64,000 nucleotides of DNA, taken from assembly GCA_004794785.1 (NCBI GenBank), contig SJOL01004711.1, positions 61,356 to 125,355 on the forward strand. Direction: 5' to 3'. The DNA comes from Opisthorchis felineus. Lineage: Eukaryota; Platyhelminthes; Trematoda; Opisthorchiida; Opisthorchiidae. The notes below the pieces were generated by a model. It was not told the DNA's origin and searched no databases. It saw only the letters and a program-made list of their open reading frames with translations. The translations under genes and the position numbers were made by a program. Shown one piece after another: positions 55,201 to 62,099 of this stretch (positions within the stretch are counted from its first letter, which is position 1; the number at the start of each line of letters is the position of its first letter).

Positions 55201-55443
55201 AACACGTCTTCACTTCATTTGTAATTATTTACATTATCGCCCACGCTATATTCATCTTTTGGCTCTATTTTGATGTAAGTTACCCATTCTTTTGGGAGTC
55301 ATTAAAATAGCTTACGGAATGGCTAGTTTGATGCGATTTAATGTGACGTTTTTTGTCCCTTTCAGGCCAGCAGAAGAAGACGAGAAATGAGACAAAAAGA
55401 TAGAGATTATAGAGTGAGCGCACAAGCAAATATGTTCCCATAA
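6222..55443 (+). CDS. Cys-less pentameric ligand-gated ion channel subunit (whole gene, 10 coding exons, about 1,025 aa)
   Basis: The product should be a plasma-membrane subunit that assembles as a pentamer around an ion pore opened by an unknown ligand. Exons: 6222-7286, 18497-19246, 27257-27385, 33166-33363, 34369-34476, 38890-39039, 50082-50237, 53350-53560, 55042-55274, 55366-55443. Phases agree at all nine junctions and every intron has GT/AG ends. Domains: residues 1-605 low complexity; 606-790 extracellular beta-sandwich (loop D tryptophan in QAKWREP, loop A region YWNPLLFIDN, FPLD core, EWKL strand); M1 about 791-811; M2 about 819-840 with Leu at 9', Phe at 14' and Pro at 23'; M3 about 855-876; M4 about 979-998; tail SRRRREMRQKDRDYR. 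The positions of the two Cys-loop cysteines are Glu702 and Leu716. Typical pLGIC subunits are 450-550 aa, so the N-terminal half is extra. The channel fold is certain; the subclass and ligand are not. Confidence 0.9.
8367..8387. repeat. Perfect 10-bp-arm palindrome
   Basis: ACTGTACTTT and AAAGTACAGT flank a single central A. It lies inside intron 1 and no function is implied. Confidence 0.85.
9605..9820 (-). repeat. HHR-A dispersed repeat, copy 1, ribozyme part missing
   Basis: The + strand reads CAACTAAATGTG, then GCCGCCTCATGTTTCATTGG, then ATTTTCTTGACG, then ACTCATAAGGTTGTCGAAG. The same order of blocks occurs in the 37.5 kb, 59.3 kb and 63.7 kb copies. The sequence diverges after GTTGTCGAAG, where the hammerhead core should start, so this copy lacks the ribozyme. 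It is antisense to the channel gene. Confidence 0.65.
15810..16500 (-). mobile_element. RTE-like reverse transcriptase fragment, antisense in intron 1
   Basis: The minus strand from about 16,500 down gives LKRHRAPGSDDLP, then SKDGGKVFNQHLSDI, WEKEISPDNW, then a variant of the VPIFKKG block (VVVLIFKRK). Further on come a degraded LDQIFTIKQVQKQR and FLDFKG, then the FVINEIM helix near 15,815-15,840. These are ordered RT fingers and palm blocks of the same clade as the element at 1-1174. Frames change several times and the YADD region is absent or unrecognisable, so the copy is dead and 5'- and 3'-truncated. Confidence 0.8.
17340..17425 (+). repeat. Possible tRNA-related sequence
   Basis: CCTTAGTCAGTAGAGCACC resembles a tRNA D-arm/box A, and AAGTTCAATGGCC, about 30 bases later, resembles a T-arm/box B. 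I could not close a full cloverleaf, so this is at best a tRNA pseudogene or SINE head. Confidence 0.25.
18497..19246 (+). CDS. Channel gene exon 2: second low-complexity N-terminal segment
   Basis: This exon gives 250 codons. The acceptor TTTTGCAG at 18489-18496 follows a long pyrimidine tract (TTTCTCTATTTTCTCTTC). The donor is G|GTAAGA at 19247. Phase is 0 at both ends, so it joins exon 1 (AAC) to ACA TCA AGA ATG without a shift. The content is polar: Ser/Thr/Gln/Arg-rich, with a charged stretch (LKRQDSETKRQTK). One segment around codons 160-195 of the exon (SLIQALELLCASVEEN, then LELRELDPLMMLRRR) looks helical and may be a coiled coil. No catalytic or transmembrane motif is present. An internal ATG four codons in (MDSPSKF) could serve as a start if exon 1 is not used. 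Confidence 0.65.
20690..20770 (-). ncRNA. Hammerhead-like motif of a dispersed repeat (HHR-C)
   Basis: The minus strand reads CTGACGA, one extra T, GTCTCC, a six-base loop, GGGGAC, then GAAAC, then GTTTGCAAGC. This fits the hammerhead core CUGANGA/GAAA with N7 = C and a stem II of six pairs including one G-U. An unpaired base between A9 and stem II departs from the consensus, and I could not define stem III or the cleavage triplet. The flanks match the inverted pair at 4.9 kb. It may be a decayed ribozyme or a chance fold within a retroelement. Confidence 0.45.
21131..21159. repeat. Perfect 11-bp hairpin
   Basis: TCAGCTTCTCA and TGAGAAGCTGA are separated by the 7-base loop GAGGAAT. It directly follows a C-rich run (CCCCCCTCCCC) at about 21,111-21,121. 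It is intronic and its role is unknown. Confidence 0.85.
21800..22350 (-). mobile_element. RTE-like reverse transcriptase fragment with internal deletion, antisense in intron 2
   Basis: The minus strand from 22,345 gives TTVVPIFKMGACSECNSHRE, then TREESNRKQQVEFR, VDHIFTLHHELQHQHAY, ISIFLDSKCAFEFVD and GVPQNFV. A frame change follows near 21,940, then FSFIIDGIMMRTLEGLRTPGVQI, ending near 21,820. The usual segment of about 25 residues between NHRGI and the AREE block is missing, as a clean internal deletion. The downstream part (to 21,539) is open but has no RT motif, so the element was cut near 21,800. Confidence 0.85.
27257..27385 (+). CDS. Channel gene exon 3: first strands of the extracellular domain
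   Basis: This exon gives 43 codons in phase 0. The acceptor is TTTTTTACTCACAG and the donor GAA|GTGAGT. It encodes beta1 and beta2 (VEVRVVFLKIGEID, then YYADAFIQAKWREPKLDG). The tryptophan in QAKWREP sits where the loop D aromatic of the orthosteric site sits in pLGICs. The short ATG at 27,236 is intronic and is not taken as a start. Confidence 0.9.
28188..28290 (+). repeat. tRNA-related SINE-like copy 2 (head)
   Basis: TAGCTCATTTGG is an exact box A match, and GTTCTAGCC about 35 bases later is a box B with one mismatch. The TAGCTCATTTG head also occurs in the copy at 53.85 kb. The body beyond the head is too diverged to align by eye. Confidence 0.5.
30728..30960 (+). repeat. HHR-A repeat, copy 2, with degenerate hammerhead, sense to the gene
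   Basis: The + strand reads CTACCTAGTGAACC, CAAGAATGGCGAAACGGATG, GGGCTGTCGATGA, then further on ACTGAAACATGAGGCGG and ATTCAGTTGAA. This is the block order of the minus strand of the 37.7 kb copy. The core CTGATGAG has become CTAGTGAA and ACCGGU has become ACGGAU, so cleavage is not expected. Confidence 0.65.
31191..31736 (-). other. Unexplained 181-codon open frame, antisense in intron 3
   Basis: This is the longest open frame outside the channel exons and the RTE copies. The protein has no domain, signal peptide or repeat that I recognise. It is probably chance or a remnant of an old transposable element. No splice sites or codon pattern point to a real gene. Confidence 0.15.
32566..32880. 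other. Locally GC-rich, CpG-rich block in intron 3
   Basis: Base composition rises clearly here, with many CG dinucleotides (for example ATGCGACGCCGGCGCC) against AT-rich surroundings. It has an open frame at 32,566-32,790 without recognisable motifs. It could be part of a younger repeat inserted in the intron, or a regulatory island. Confidence 0.35.
33166..33363 (+). CDS. Channel gene exon 4: loop A region and first half of the Cys-loop segment
   Basis: This exon gives 66 codons in phase 0. The chosen acceptor is GCTTGGAAG at 33157-33165, after a good pyrimidine tract (TTCATTGTTTTCTG). It puts ELTITELEQYWNP directly after REPKLDGRVTE, the spacing expected between loop D and loop A. Donor: CAG|GTATAT. 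It encodes YWNPLLFIDN (loop A area), VERRRIKG and NDFPLDVQ. The residue seven before the FPLD phenylalanine, normally Cys, is Glu. A second in-phase acceptor at 33,078 would add 29 codons upstream but has a weak pyrimidine tract; it may be an alternative splice form. Confidence 0.87.
33364..34368 (+). other. Intron 4 of the channel gene (1.0 kb)
   Basis: Donor GTATAT, acceptor CCCCATAG. It splits the segment homologous to the Cys-loop right after FPLDVQ. No repeat or gene was recognised inside. Confidence 0.85.
34369..34476 (+). CDS. Channel gene exon 5: second half of the Cys-loop segment and loop B area
   Basis: This exon gives 36 codons in phase 0. The acceptor is CACCCCATAG and the donor CAG|GTATGT. 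It begins DLTITVTTERPDTEVD, so after FPLDVQ the residue that is normally the second Cys is Leu. It ends INIQTFVDQQ. The strand pattern and the acidic EVDIIPDQNE turn fit the middle of the beta-sandwich. Confidence 0.88.
36096..36335 (-). other. Short antisense frame with signal-peptide-like N-terminus (79 codons)
   Basis: The frame opens MLAMPPKYFSISLVTLLFLI, followed by a polar SSRLHASDDC, which looks like a secretory signal with a plausible Ala-x-Ser cleavage region. The remaining roughly 50 residues match nothing I know. It lies inside a host intron with no visible promoter or polyadenylation signal. It is probably chance, but is the only secretory-looking small frame in the window. Confidence 0.12.
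37540..37790 (-). repeat. HHR-A dispersed repeat, copy 3, carrying an intact-core hammerhead
   Basis: Blocks on the + strand in order: TTTTGACGGGGGCCTC, AACTGAATGTGCTGCACCAG, GCTGCCTCATGTTTCAATTGG, ACGACATTCGAGATGTTGCAG, TTACTCATAGGGTTGCTG, AAAACTCTTCGACATCC, then the ribozyme. At least five other places in the window share these blocks in the same order. The unit is about 250-300 bp long and codes for no protein. It resembles the terminal repeats of Penelope-like elements or small non-autonomous hammerhead retroelements. Confidence 0.75.
37739..37778 (-). ncRNA. Hammerhead ribozyme, type I-like with minimal palindromic stem III
   Basis: On the minus strand: GCCUAC, core CUGAUGA, stem II GCC/GGC closing a CAAGAUU loop, core GAAA, stem III ACCGGU, triplet GUC (cleavage after 37,744), then GUUGGA. 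Stem I pairs C-G, A-U, a U-U mismatch, C-G, C-G between 37,774-37,778 and 37,743-37,739. All invariant core residues are present. ACCGGU is self-complementary, so a monomer has almost no stem III loop and two molecules could share a 6-bp stem III. This dimeric design is established for hammerheads in newt satellite DNA and Penelope-like elements. Activity is inferred, not shown. Confidence 0.78.
38391..38418. repeat. (TA)n microsatellite
   Basis: About 11 TA units follow TATG. Directly after it, GGTATTACTATT and GGTATTACTATC form a short imperfect direct repeat. Confidence 0.95.
38890..39039 (+). CDS. Channel gene exon 6: loop C region and start of M1
   Basis: This exon gives 50 codons in phase 0. 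The acceptor is ACTGAACAG after a T-rich tract, and the donor ATG|GTGAGT. It begins EWKLHEHVEI, the conserved strand before loop C. Loop C (KQEYSSSMKSH) has no vicinal cysteine pair, unlike nicotinic alpha subunits. Two cysteines five residues apart (PCLSVTC) lie on the following strand. AARRPGYFYWNVFLIM is the pre-M1 Arg-Arg-Pro signature and the first turns of M1. Confidence 0.92.
39284..39346. repeat. Imperfect TATC/TACATG tetranucleotide-type microsatellite
   Basis: Mixed TATC, TACA and TATG units run across about 60 bp (for example GTATCTATCTACATGTATC). Confidence 0.85.
39423..40090 (-). mobile_element. RTE-like retrotransposon 3' end, antisense in intron 6
   Basis: On the minus strand, ORF2 C-terminal blocks are readable: LHRLRWLGHVLRMPVDRFPR, VLFAQPREEWRRARGG, then after one stop MTWQRGMKAI, and PRREAPIFRNIVRHGPVAPS. 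These correspond to WSGHVLRMPNNRLPK and the following blocks of the element at 1-1174, but from a different subfamily. The 3' UTR (39,452-39,590) ends in a (TGATGA)-like tail at 39,423-39,451. Frameshifts near 39,930 and a stop show it is dead. Confidence 0.85.
47840..48550 (-). mobile_element. Penelope-like element 3' fragment: GIY-YIG endonuclease end plus hammerhead-like repeat
   Basis: The minus strand from 48,550 to 48,263 gives LSEHKWCTNRSSRNLDEYQA, VKYFKIAEHALDMEHRTD, then TPLRLAAETLKIVKHPGGNR. The EHK, AEHALD and R-EA-I-KH-x-x-NR pattern is the C-terminal half of the GIY-YIG endonuclease that follows the RT in Penelope-like elements. About 370 bp further on the same strand is a hammerhead-like motif at 47,848-47,900, placed where the terminal repeat of such elements carries one. 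The RT itself was not found, and no GIY-YIG N-terminus is visible. Confidence 0.65.
47848..47900 (-). ncRNA. Hammerhead-like motif in the Penelope-like fragment
   Basis: The minus strand reads GGCCTGATGA, one extra A, GCTTTTG, UGU loop, CAAAAGC, GAAAC, TTTGCCCAGCAATAG, ATC. Core residues CUGAUGA and GAAA are present and stem II has seven perfect pairs with a 3-base loop. Stem III can pair TTGC with GCAA plus an outer CU/AG. The extra A after A9 and the offset AUC triplet depart from the consensus, so activity is doubtful. Position beside the endonuclease fragment supports the element assignment. Confidence 0.5.
50082..50237 (+). CDS. Channel gene exon 7: end of M1, M2 pore helix, M2-M3 loop
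   Basis: This exon gives 52 codons in phase 0. The acceptor is TTCCCACTTTCAG and the donor ATG|GTAAGT. It encodes the rest of M1 (FMISGLSFATF), a linker (AVSPDKAE), M2 (LRLRLSFTLILTSVTFKYVI) and the loop SLPKISYLTYM. With the loop proline as 23', the pore-facing residues are Glu -2', Arg 0', Arg 2', Thr 6', Leu 9', Thr 13' and Lys 15'. The 9' leucine gate is kept. The loop pattern LPKxxYxTY also occurs in the prokaryotic channel GLIC. Charge selectivity cannot be read with confidence; the two arginines at the inner mouth suggest anions. Confidence 0.93.
50238..53349 (+). other. Intron 7 of the channel gene (3.1 kb)
   Basis: Donor GTAAGT, acceptor CTACAAACAG. It contains an imperfect TATG/TACA microsatellite at about 50,430-50,475 and otherwise nothing recognised. 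Confidence 0.8.
53350..53560 (+). CDS. Channel gene exon 8: M3 and start of the M3-M4 loop
   Basis: This exon is 211 bp, with a phase-0 start after ACAAACAG and a phase-1 end before GTAAGT. DKYVLMSLAILCIISIWHAV is M3, with the WHA motif near its cytoplasmic end. The loop that follows (DPQHIAIRNGQSGE, then TLGNSKWKA) is polar and without known motifs. Pyrimidine before the acceptor is modest (TTCATTTTTATCTTGCATG), but the phase and M3 match leave little doubt. Confidence 0.92.
53561..55041 (+). other. Intron 8 of the channel gene (1.5 kb, the only phase-1 intron)
   Basis: Donor GTAAGT, acceptor ACTTTTCAG. It splits the variable M3-M4 loop within an Ala codon. It contains the SINE copy at 53.85 kb. 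Confidence 0.85.
53845..54030 (+). repeat. tRNA-related SINE, copy 3, in intron 8
   Basis: GATAGCTCATTTGTTAAAGG (box A-like) and GTGGTTCGAACTTAACC (box B with one change) are followed by a body and an ATTG-rich tail (GCGATTGATTGATCGG) shared with the copy at 2.88 kb. Both copies begin with GAGCTC followed by AAGAT or GAGAT. It is in the sense orientation relative to the host gene. Confidence 0.7.
55042..55274 (+). CDS. Channel gene exon 9: M3-M4 loop and M4
   Basis: This exon is 233 bp. Its acceptor GTACTTTTCAG gives the two bases that complete the split Ala codon from exon 8, then DPFRNTTGINGDN. The donor is GAT|GTAAGT (phase 0). After an acidic and Asn-rich loop comes the amphipathic EWKEVQKVEQ, then M4 (HVFTSFVIIYIIAHAIFIFWLY). 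Confidence 0.92.
55275..55365 (+). other. Intron 9 of the channel gene (91 bp)
   Basis: GTAAGT to CCCTTTCAG. It is the only short intron; the other eight range from 1.0 to 11.2 kb. Confidence 0.9.
55366..55443 (+). CDS. Channel gene exon 10: basic C-terminal tail and stop
   Basis: This exon gives 25 codons plus TAA, after a 91-bp intron with acceptor TTTGTCCCTTTCAG. It encodes SRRRREMRQKDRDYR and ends ANMFP. The dense basic stretch right after M4 is unusual for classical Cys-loop receptors, whose C-termini are short and extracellular. From memory, related animal channels carry a similar KRRREMxQKD tail, which supports the subfamily call. Confidence 0.88.
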   Translation, partial: ASRRRREMRQKDRDYRVSAQANMFP

Positions 55444-55891
55444 TGCTCATCCTCAAATTTGCTCTATGGTGCTTTGAACATTCATGATCGTGACACATAA
55501 AGTACTAGGTTTCAGTTTGATGGATAAAAACAATAGCTGACTTTTAGTTCTCACTGTAGCGGTTGATTAGGAAAGTGTTGAAGTTGTGACAGTCATTATA
55601 ATGCGAGTCATGAAGGCTATCCATTTGAGTGGTACATAGCTTCAGTTGGCGAACCGCGCATTCTGTACATCACTGTGGTAACTGGCTCGTGATGTGATCA
55701 AACATTCAATGACTTTGCATGAATTTTTCCTGTTCATAACAATCTGAATTCGATCTGGATTCAAAAGAAATACTTGGCAAACTTTGTTCTACTGCTAGGA
55801 AAAAGCGTGGTATGTCAGTGGATGAGGTAAAAAAATATAGGGACCCTTTTTCGTGTACCTCTTATTGGAGTTCGCTAATCGTTAGGGTTTG

Positions 55892-55897
55892 AATAAA
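55892..55897 (+). promoter_or_regulatory. Candidate polyadenylation signal (AATAAA)
   Basis: This is the first canonical AATAAA I see after the stop at 55,443, giving a 3' UTR of about 450 bp. A second lies near 56,180. Neither has been tested. Confidence 0.35.
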
Positions 55898-56114
55898 AGT
55901 GCTCCTTAGGACTACTACAAAGCCTATTTTGGGTCGAGAAGCAATTCAGTGTAGATGTAGTGATCTTTATAACAGGTGCTTCTTTCGTTTGTGTACCCAC
56001 AGTTTATTCTTGGGCTCAGAGTGGTGTATCGTGAGCCAAACTGGTTCACTCTGTTTATATCACTGTTTTGGACTGCCTTCAGGAAGATCAGTCACACTAT
56101 GCGAAACCCAGACT

Positions 56115-56185
56115 TTGCTCTACTCACCTCCAATACTGAGGGCAACATCGGTCTTGAATGCCGATGCCTCGCTGGTACATAAATA
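56115..56185 (-). mobile_element. Short RTE-like 3' UTR remnant
   Basis: The minus strand reads CAGCGAGGCATCGGCATTCA, then GACCGATGT. This matches GCAGCGAAGCATCGGTGTTG, then GCACTGATGT, in the 3' UTR of the element at 1-1174 (about 1110-1150). Only this short block is recognisable. Confidence 0.45.
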
Positions 56186-59100
56186 AAACAGCTGATTTCA
56201 TCTGGAGAGTTTTGTGTCTGAACGGATAAAATGAAAAAAAGAAGCCAGAAAGCGCTGTTTTCCATTCCAAACACTTGCAAGCGAAACAGAACTAGTTCGT
56301 GCACAACAAATGAGTGGTGGCAAAATGGGTGATGCGGGTTCTCCGCACCGCTCTGTAAATGGAACTCTTATGGATACTCCTGCAAGTGATTAGAAGCCGT
56401 ACATGATGTAGCGTGCAAGCGATCTCTATGGCAAGCATTCTGGTTTTTCGTAACTTAATTAAGGTTTGTCTGTTGGACTATGCGCCTCTTTTGTGCAAGC
56501 TTCGAAAAGAGTGTGTTCTCGGTGCTTTTGAGAAATGCAGCAGAAGGTACGACTGAATGACATGTGAGCTTAAACGCATAAGATAGAGTTTAAGAGATTC
56601 ACCTAAACTTACTTCGAGTAATAATATTCTGTGAATCATACTCACCTGGTGAAGGAATACGGTAATCCTCGTCTGTTCCTCACATACTCGTGTGCAAGCA
56701 GAAGAAATCCGAAGTAAAGTTATCAGTAAGAATCAATCTACTGTCCAGTGGGCAAGTGACAAATTTGACGAGACGCTAACTAAGCTGAAGTTTGTACAGT
56801 ATCTTCTCTTTGTAAAAATCATCCCGAATAAAGAATCGTTTGGGAAAATTTCCAATATCGTTTGCACTATTATTACGGCACTCCTTCTTTTTTGGAAGCC
56901 CCCAGCACAACCTTCAGTATGAATCTACCGGTACTTGAGCAACAAACACTATACATCTACATTGTAACAAAGAAAACATTAGGAAAGCCTCCAGTGTATA
57001 CTCAAGTGCCCAGAAGGAAATTATTATTATGGAGAAAAACATTTTCAAGGACCCGAGAAGAAGAATGACCTGATCAGCGTTGAATGGTGATTCATTTTTC
57101 TAGAATTTTGGCACCGCATTCATTGAATGCGCCGTTATGTAGCTCAGATCCATACACGACCATATATGGCCAGAAAATAGAGTTTCCTCACCCGAATTAG
57201 AATCTGGCCTCTTTTCGGGTTCCACTTTCAGTTAAACAAAGCCTCAGATTTACAAACGGTCCAAACATCTTACAAAGGCAGGGTGTTTTACTGAGACAAC
57301 ATTCAGTCCAATTTTTATGACTCGGTTCAAAGAACGGCCGAAAAGCTCTTTTTAGTTATATTCAGTGATTTGCTTCCCACCAGAAGGAATGTGTAAATAT
57401 GATGGCGTTCAGACATGCGTTCGTTAGTATTTCCGCTTCAGACTAACTCCTGAATTACTTTTTTTCATTTTGCCCATATCCCTCGTGCTAACATAAATCA
57501 TGGGTTGGTTGACTCTTGTCTGCGTCCATCTGTTGAAACAAACGCCATTATCATCTGTACATGTGTAACAATTTGTGGACCGTTTGCGCACACATGTTGC
57601 ATGAATTTCGGTCATTACTTTTGTTATTCACGCATTTTTCGCCTCTCATTTCGTTTATATATGTGCGCGTGTTTCGCCTATTCGTATACCTATCTGGTGC
57701 TTTGCTGTACATGTAATTGAATGTGTCAATGTATTTCTGTTTACTGGTCTATCGATCTACACACGACCTGGGGACCCTGCGTTTCAACTTATTACCTAGG
57801 TTTTCTTGCGTAGAAATCTACAGTGGCAAAAACAATCTCATAGAACCTTTCATTCATCATCAGTCCAATGATAACTTTCATGCATGCATAGCTTCACTTC
57901 GCCCGAGCTTCTGGGAAACACGATAGTTGAACAAACACACGTGACCAGAATTACCCCATAAGCCGACCGACTGTATTACCCAAATTTGCTATCAAACTCT
58001 TACCTGCTGGACCTATCAGTAATCATGGATTCGACTAGTTCAAAGTGATTTTCATACAGTTTACCCAGTTATGGAGGTTCTTGTAATTCTTCATCTATTT
58101 TTCATACGAAAGGCGATATGATGGCAAACAGTCCACTTCCTAGTGTCCTCTGAAGTTTTAGTTGCACTGAAGCAACGAATGTACGCTGCCCTCACGCTCC
58201 TCTTGCCATTGCCCGCCGCTGTCAGTATTTTGGTTTTGTAAACGAAGCTTAGGCCCCGGGAAAAGGTAGTGCACAGTTATTTAGCCGGAAATTGTATGAC
58301 ATGAGGATTGTTCCTCACCATTCTGACTGATCATTTTATTCGATGACGATTATGATGACAAACCGTAGCACGTATAGCGTCAGCGAAACTTTAGTAGAAA
58401 AAAACATGCATATACTCTGCCTGAACACCCCGGTCATGGAACTGGGTTATCATCTCCGGTTTGTCAGACTTTCTAAGATTTTTGGTGCATATTCTTACAA
58501 ACGTTATTGCTAGTATCACTTTAAACAATGGTCATAATGCACAATGTTAAGGCCATTTCGGACAAATAGTCAGGTGATAAGATGCTGGTTGGTAAGAATT
58601 GCGCGGTTCCTTGAACATACGAATGACAATTGGCCACATAAGAAAGAAGTTCTGAGCAAATACGAAAACCGACTACCTGCGCGCGTCAGCAACGGCGTGA
58701 TGCGGTGAAACTGTTGGAATTGAGACAATATGCTGCTTCAACACTGGTTAGCTTTCACATTCATCTGAAGCCCCAAAAGTTTTATCAGTCAGTTAGTGCG
58801 GACAAATTATTGTCTATAAGGGCTCTTCAGAAACGGCCATTGCATCGAATATCCCGTTCTAAATTTCTCACAGTCTGTAAGGTATGCTGAAATCGTGTGG
58901 TACTCAGACTGAATGGATTTGATTTCAGTTTACCTGCGACTGACAGTTCCTTTCCAAAGGACTTTTTCAGTTAATGAACCAAGAGACCTCTGTAAAATAC
59001 TCGCGTTCCACAGGACACTCAGGAATAGTTCGCTTTTAAGGTTGGTAGACTAACCGGGATTAAGGCCTGAATGGATGATCTCATCCAAAACTACACCAGA

Positions 59101-59189
59101 ATACAGTCTCCATGCTGACCGGTAGCGTATATTCCCATGAATTGGCATTTTCTGGGAAAAAACGCATAATGACATTCAAGGTAGTTCTG

Positions 59190-59640
59190 TCATAGAGGCC
59201 CTGGAAACGCTAAGGCTCACAAATGCAAGGAACTGGGCACCTCGCGAAGCACACTCATGTGCAAACTAATTTAGTTTTAACGAGAGACTCAGCTGAATCC
59301 AGCTGAATCGCTAGTTTCTAATGTTCCCCGTCAACTAAATGTCTCACCAGGTCGCCTTCTGTTTCATTTGGTGCGACATTCGGCATGTAGCAGGGCATTT
59401 TCTGGCCGAATTACACTACTCATAAAAAAACTCTTTGACTGTCTCCGACCGGTTTCATCCTGTTTAGGGCCCATCACATAAGCCCAGTTCTTCGTTACCA
59501 CCAACCTAATGTTCTAATTGAACCCAAATTAGACGACATTTGCGAACGCAGTTCATTTGCACACTACTTTGTTTTTTCACGGGAGGCTCCACTGCATCCA
59601 GATAGATCTCTCGTCTATGGGAGGGATTCACAGAAATGTC
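59190..59640 (-). repeat. HHR-A repeat, copy 4: partial tandem pair with degenerate hammerhead
   Basis: Two direct units about 300 bp apart share the block GCACACT-, TTTT-ACG-GAG-CTC-, GCATCCAG/GAATCCAG (near 59,248-59,295 and 59,555-59,602). Between them lie the other HHR-A blocks (TTCTGTTTCATTTGGTGCGACA, ACTACTCATAAAAAAACTC) and, on the minus strand, GAAACCGGTC at about 59,456-59,447. The second core is CTGATGAG changed to GTGATGGG, so the ribozyme is decayed. Tandem units are how hammerhead-bearing satellite and Penelope-type repeats are often found. Confidence 0.65.
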
Positions 59641-62095
59641 TCAGAATTGAAACGTAGTGTTACCCATCTCAGCACACTGTACCCGCCACCTCATTGATGA
59701 TAACAAGATCCCCAGCCTTTTTAAAATCTTGCATGCACAGTTTGGATAGTGTATCACACCCACCAATCAAGTTTTACTGAACAGTTCCAGCTCACCACAA
59801 GAAAGGCTGCCGGTAAGAAATATAAATCAATATCTACAACAACAACATGGCGTAATGTAGTGTGTTTTACATAACGATCCAGGAGCGTGTAATGATGCGT
59901 GTTTACGCTTGCATAAGTAGTTGCCCGCTATACTAATAAAACAGGATATAATATATATACATAATATAGTAATAAGGCATTTTTGAATATTCCCTACCTA
60001 TGCACAGCATGTTAGCCTTAGGTAGTATAGAGCATGATGCAGCATCCCAAACTAACATGTAGTACACTACAGTATGTCATTACATAAGACAGTATGGTAT
60101 AGTGTAGTGCAATACATACAGTGTTTTGTATAGTTGTGTAGCAGATTGCTGTATGCAAAACACAGGGATTTACATTCTAGGATGCAAGTTAGGCCACTGA
60201 AATCTGGAGCAGAATATATACAACTCAAATGAGCACCGCATATGCTCCGATAATAAAGGCATGTGGAGCCATAGTTTATACTCGGCTGATAGAATTTCAC
60301 AGTATGCACTTTATATTGTCAAATGGCCTCACTTTTGGAGTATGCTCTTGTGGCGAATTGTGTATTATAGGTATAGTGCCATTTCTCAAACATTTGCTCC
60401 GTTTTGGTTATGTTATTGGTCTAAGTACCAAATTTATGCCCAGTGTATTCATACCTGATACCATTATTGGCGAGCCTGCATACAAACCCTGAATGCAAAG
60501 GGTGTTAGAAAAGCTCAACAAAAGTGAAAATAATACAGACAAACTGCAAAGCAACATTTTGAACAAGAGCCCAATAAAGAGTGCTTATTACGCTCTTCTG
60601 AAACTGTTCAGTTTCAGGAATGGATGGTTTTTTGATTCGTAGACCATCAAATGATTATTATGGGGGTAATTTGACGTAGCCATTTAGCAACTGATTGCCT
60701 AACTATTTCGGTTTCAGATTATTCAGTTATCCGGGCGGTAAACAAATGACTTCCTGCCCTGAGTCCTCTACGCGCTGATGATATCACCACAACGCTCTTT
60801 TGCATAAAACAATGGTCCCTGGGACAGGGTTAATAAGTTAGGTAACTAAACTGATACAGTACCGCTCGGGATGTAGCATCTGAGAATCGCTCGTGACAAT
60901 GGGTCGCTTGTTTATCCACCTGTTTCTGATTTTTTGTGCCTCTGGTCAATGAAAGCCTGCTTACTGTTGGTAGATTTGCAGGTTGTCGCGCACAGATTCA
61001 GTCTGTTTGTTTGGACAAATCGTGTTTCATTCTATTTTGGATTACTGAGTTAGATGACCGTTTTGGGATCCAGTAATAAAAGGGTAAACTATATCGCACA
61101 TCAAGGCATGCACGTGCAAGCATAACCATTGCGATGCACATTAACCCCATCTTTGAAAAGCTGACCGTTTTCATGGTTTTAGGTGATTAGGGTACCGAAT
61201 TGAGAGGTAAGGAACTAAGTCCTAAACTAAGGGCGGAAAGCTGATGGAGAAGGATGACTGTGATGTCGCATGGCCCATTGCTTTAAGTCTGGCTTAGGTG
61301 GAGGGGAAATGACCATGTTCCGTCTTAGCAGCTGATGTTGCCTGCTTTGACATCCTAATTTGGCTTTAAACGTGCATTTGTGGCTGGCACAGCTGAGGAA
61401 TCATCTGACTTGTAGTCAAAAACCATAAACATTTAACAAAAAGGACATTCCAGAAGGCCTCCAACCTAAGCTCATCAGCTTATCAAACAAAACTTCCACT
61501 CATAAATCCAGATGGACGTAAATGGTCTCTTCTCTTGGATGTTTTTTTTTACCGGGAAAACTACTGTGAACCAGACAGTATGTAGCATTCGAGGAATGAA
61601 AAACGTGATCGGAACACAAAGCAAACTTTTGGGAGGACACAAATGACACCATTCCACGAGGACCAGTGGGCATCTGTCTGATCGTTTAGCGGCCTAAACG
61701 CAAGTCCGTGGTACACTAGATAAAAATAAATGTTAAAACTATTCCAACTAATTCCTGGTTTGCGAACAGCTGTTTTCAAGGCGGAAGCCGGTTTTATCAT
61801 CCTTGGTAAAATAAAATAACACGGCCTGGTGCACAGTGGCCACACAGCTGCTAATTCCAGTTTAAACTTGTGACCTCAAGAAGACTGTTTCATTCCACCC
61901 CCATAAAAATAGCCGTTCTATTCTATCTGTCGAAAAAAAAACAGAGAGAGCGTCATACCAGTGATTCTTAACACATCCGACCTTGACTGGCTGGGTACTG
62001 AATGCATGGTCCTGTTCAGCTCACAAATTACGATTACTTGAGGAAGAAGATAGAGGGTGCTTAGAGCACGAAAAATCTGCTTGGTCGTAAATGAG
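59641..62095. other. Intergenic stretch, AT-rich in part, no gene recognised
   Basis: A low-complexity AT-rich section lies at about 59,820-60,180 (ATAATATATATACATAATATAG and repeated AGTA/TAGTG words). Two overlapping frames at 60,229-60,492 have hydrophobic stretches but no family motif. I see no RNA gene. Confidence 0.45.
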
Positions 62096-62099
62096 TGAG

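Larger units (their letters stand above)
55444..59189. other. 3' flank of the channel gene, no further gene recognised
   Basis: This holds the presumed 3' UTR and then intergenic DNA. Several open frames (for example 55,899-56,186 and 56,692-56,922) lack family motifs and credible splice context. Apart from the RTE 3' UTR remnant near 56.15 kb I see nothing. Confidence 0.5.

Noticed and set aside
55899..56186. A 95-codon frame just downstream of the channel gene.
   Set aside because: It has no motifs. Its end overlaps a piece of RTE 3' UTR on the other strand and it contains the candidate polyadenylation region.
60229..60492. An 87-codon frame with hydrophobic stretches.
   Set aside because: It overlaps a second, equally unremarkable frame, has no splice context and lies beside low-complexity AT-rich DNA.
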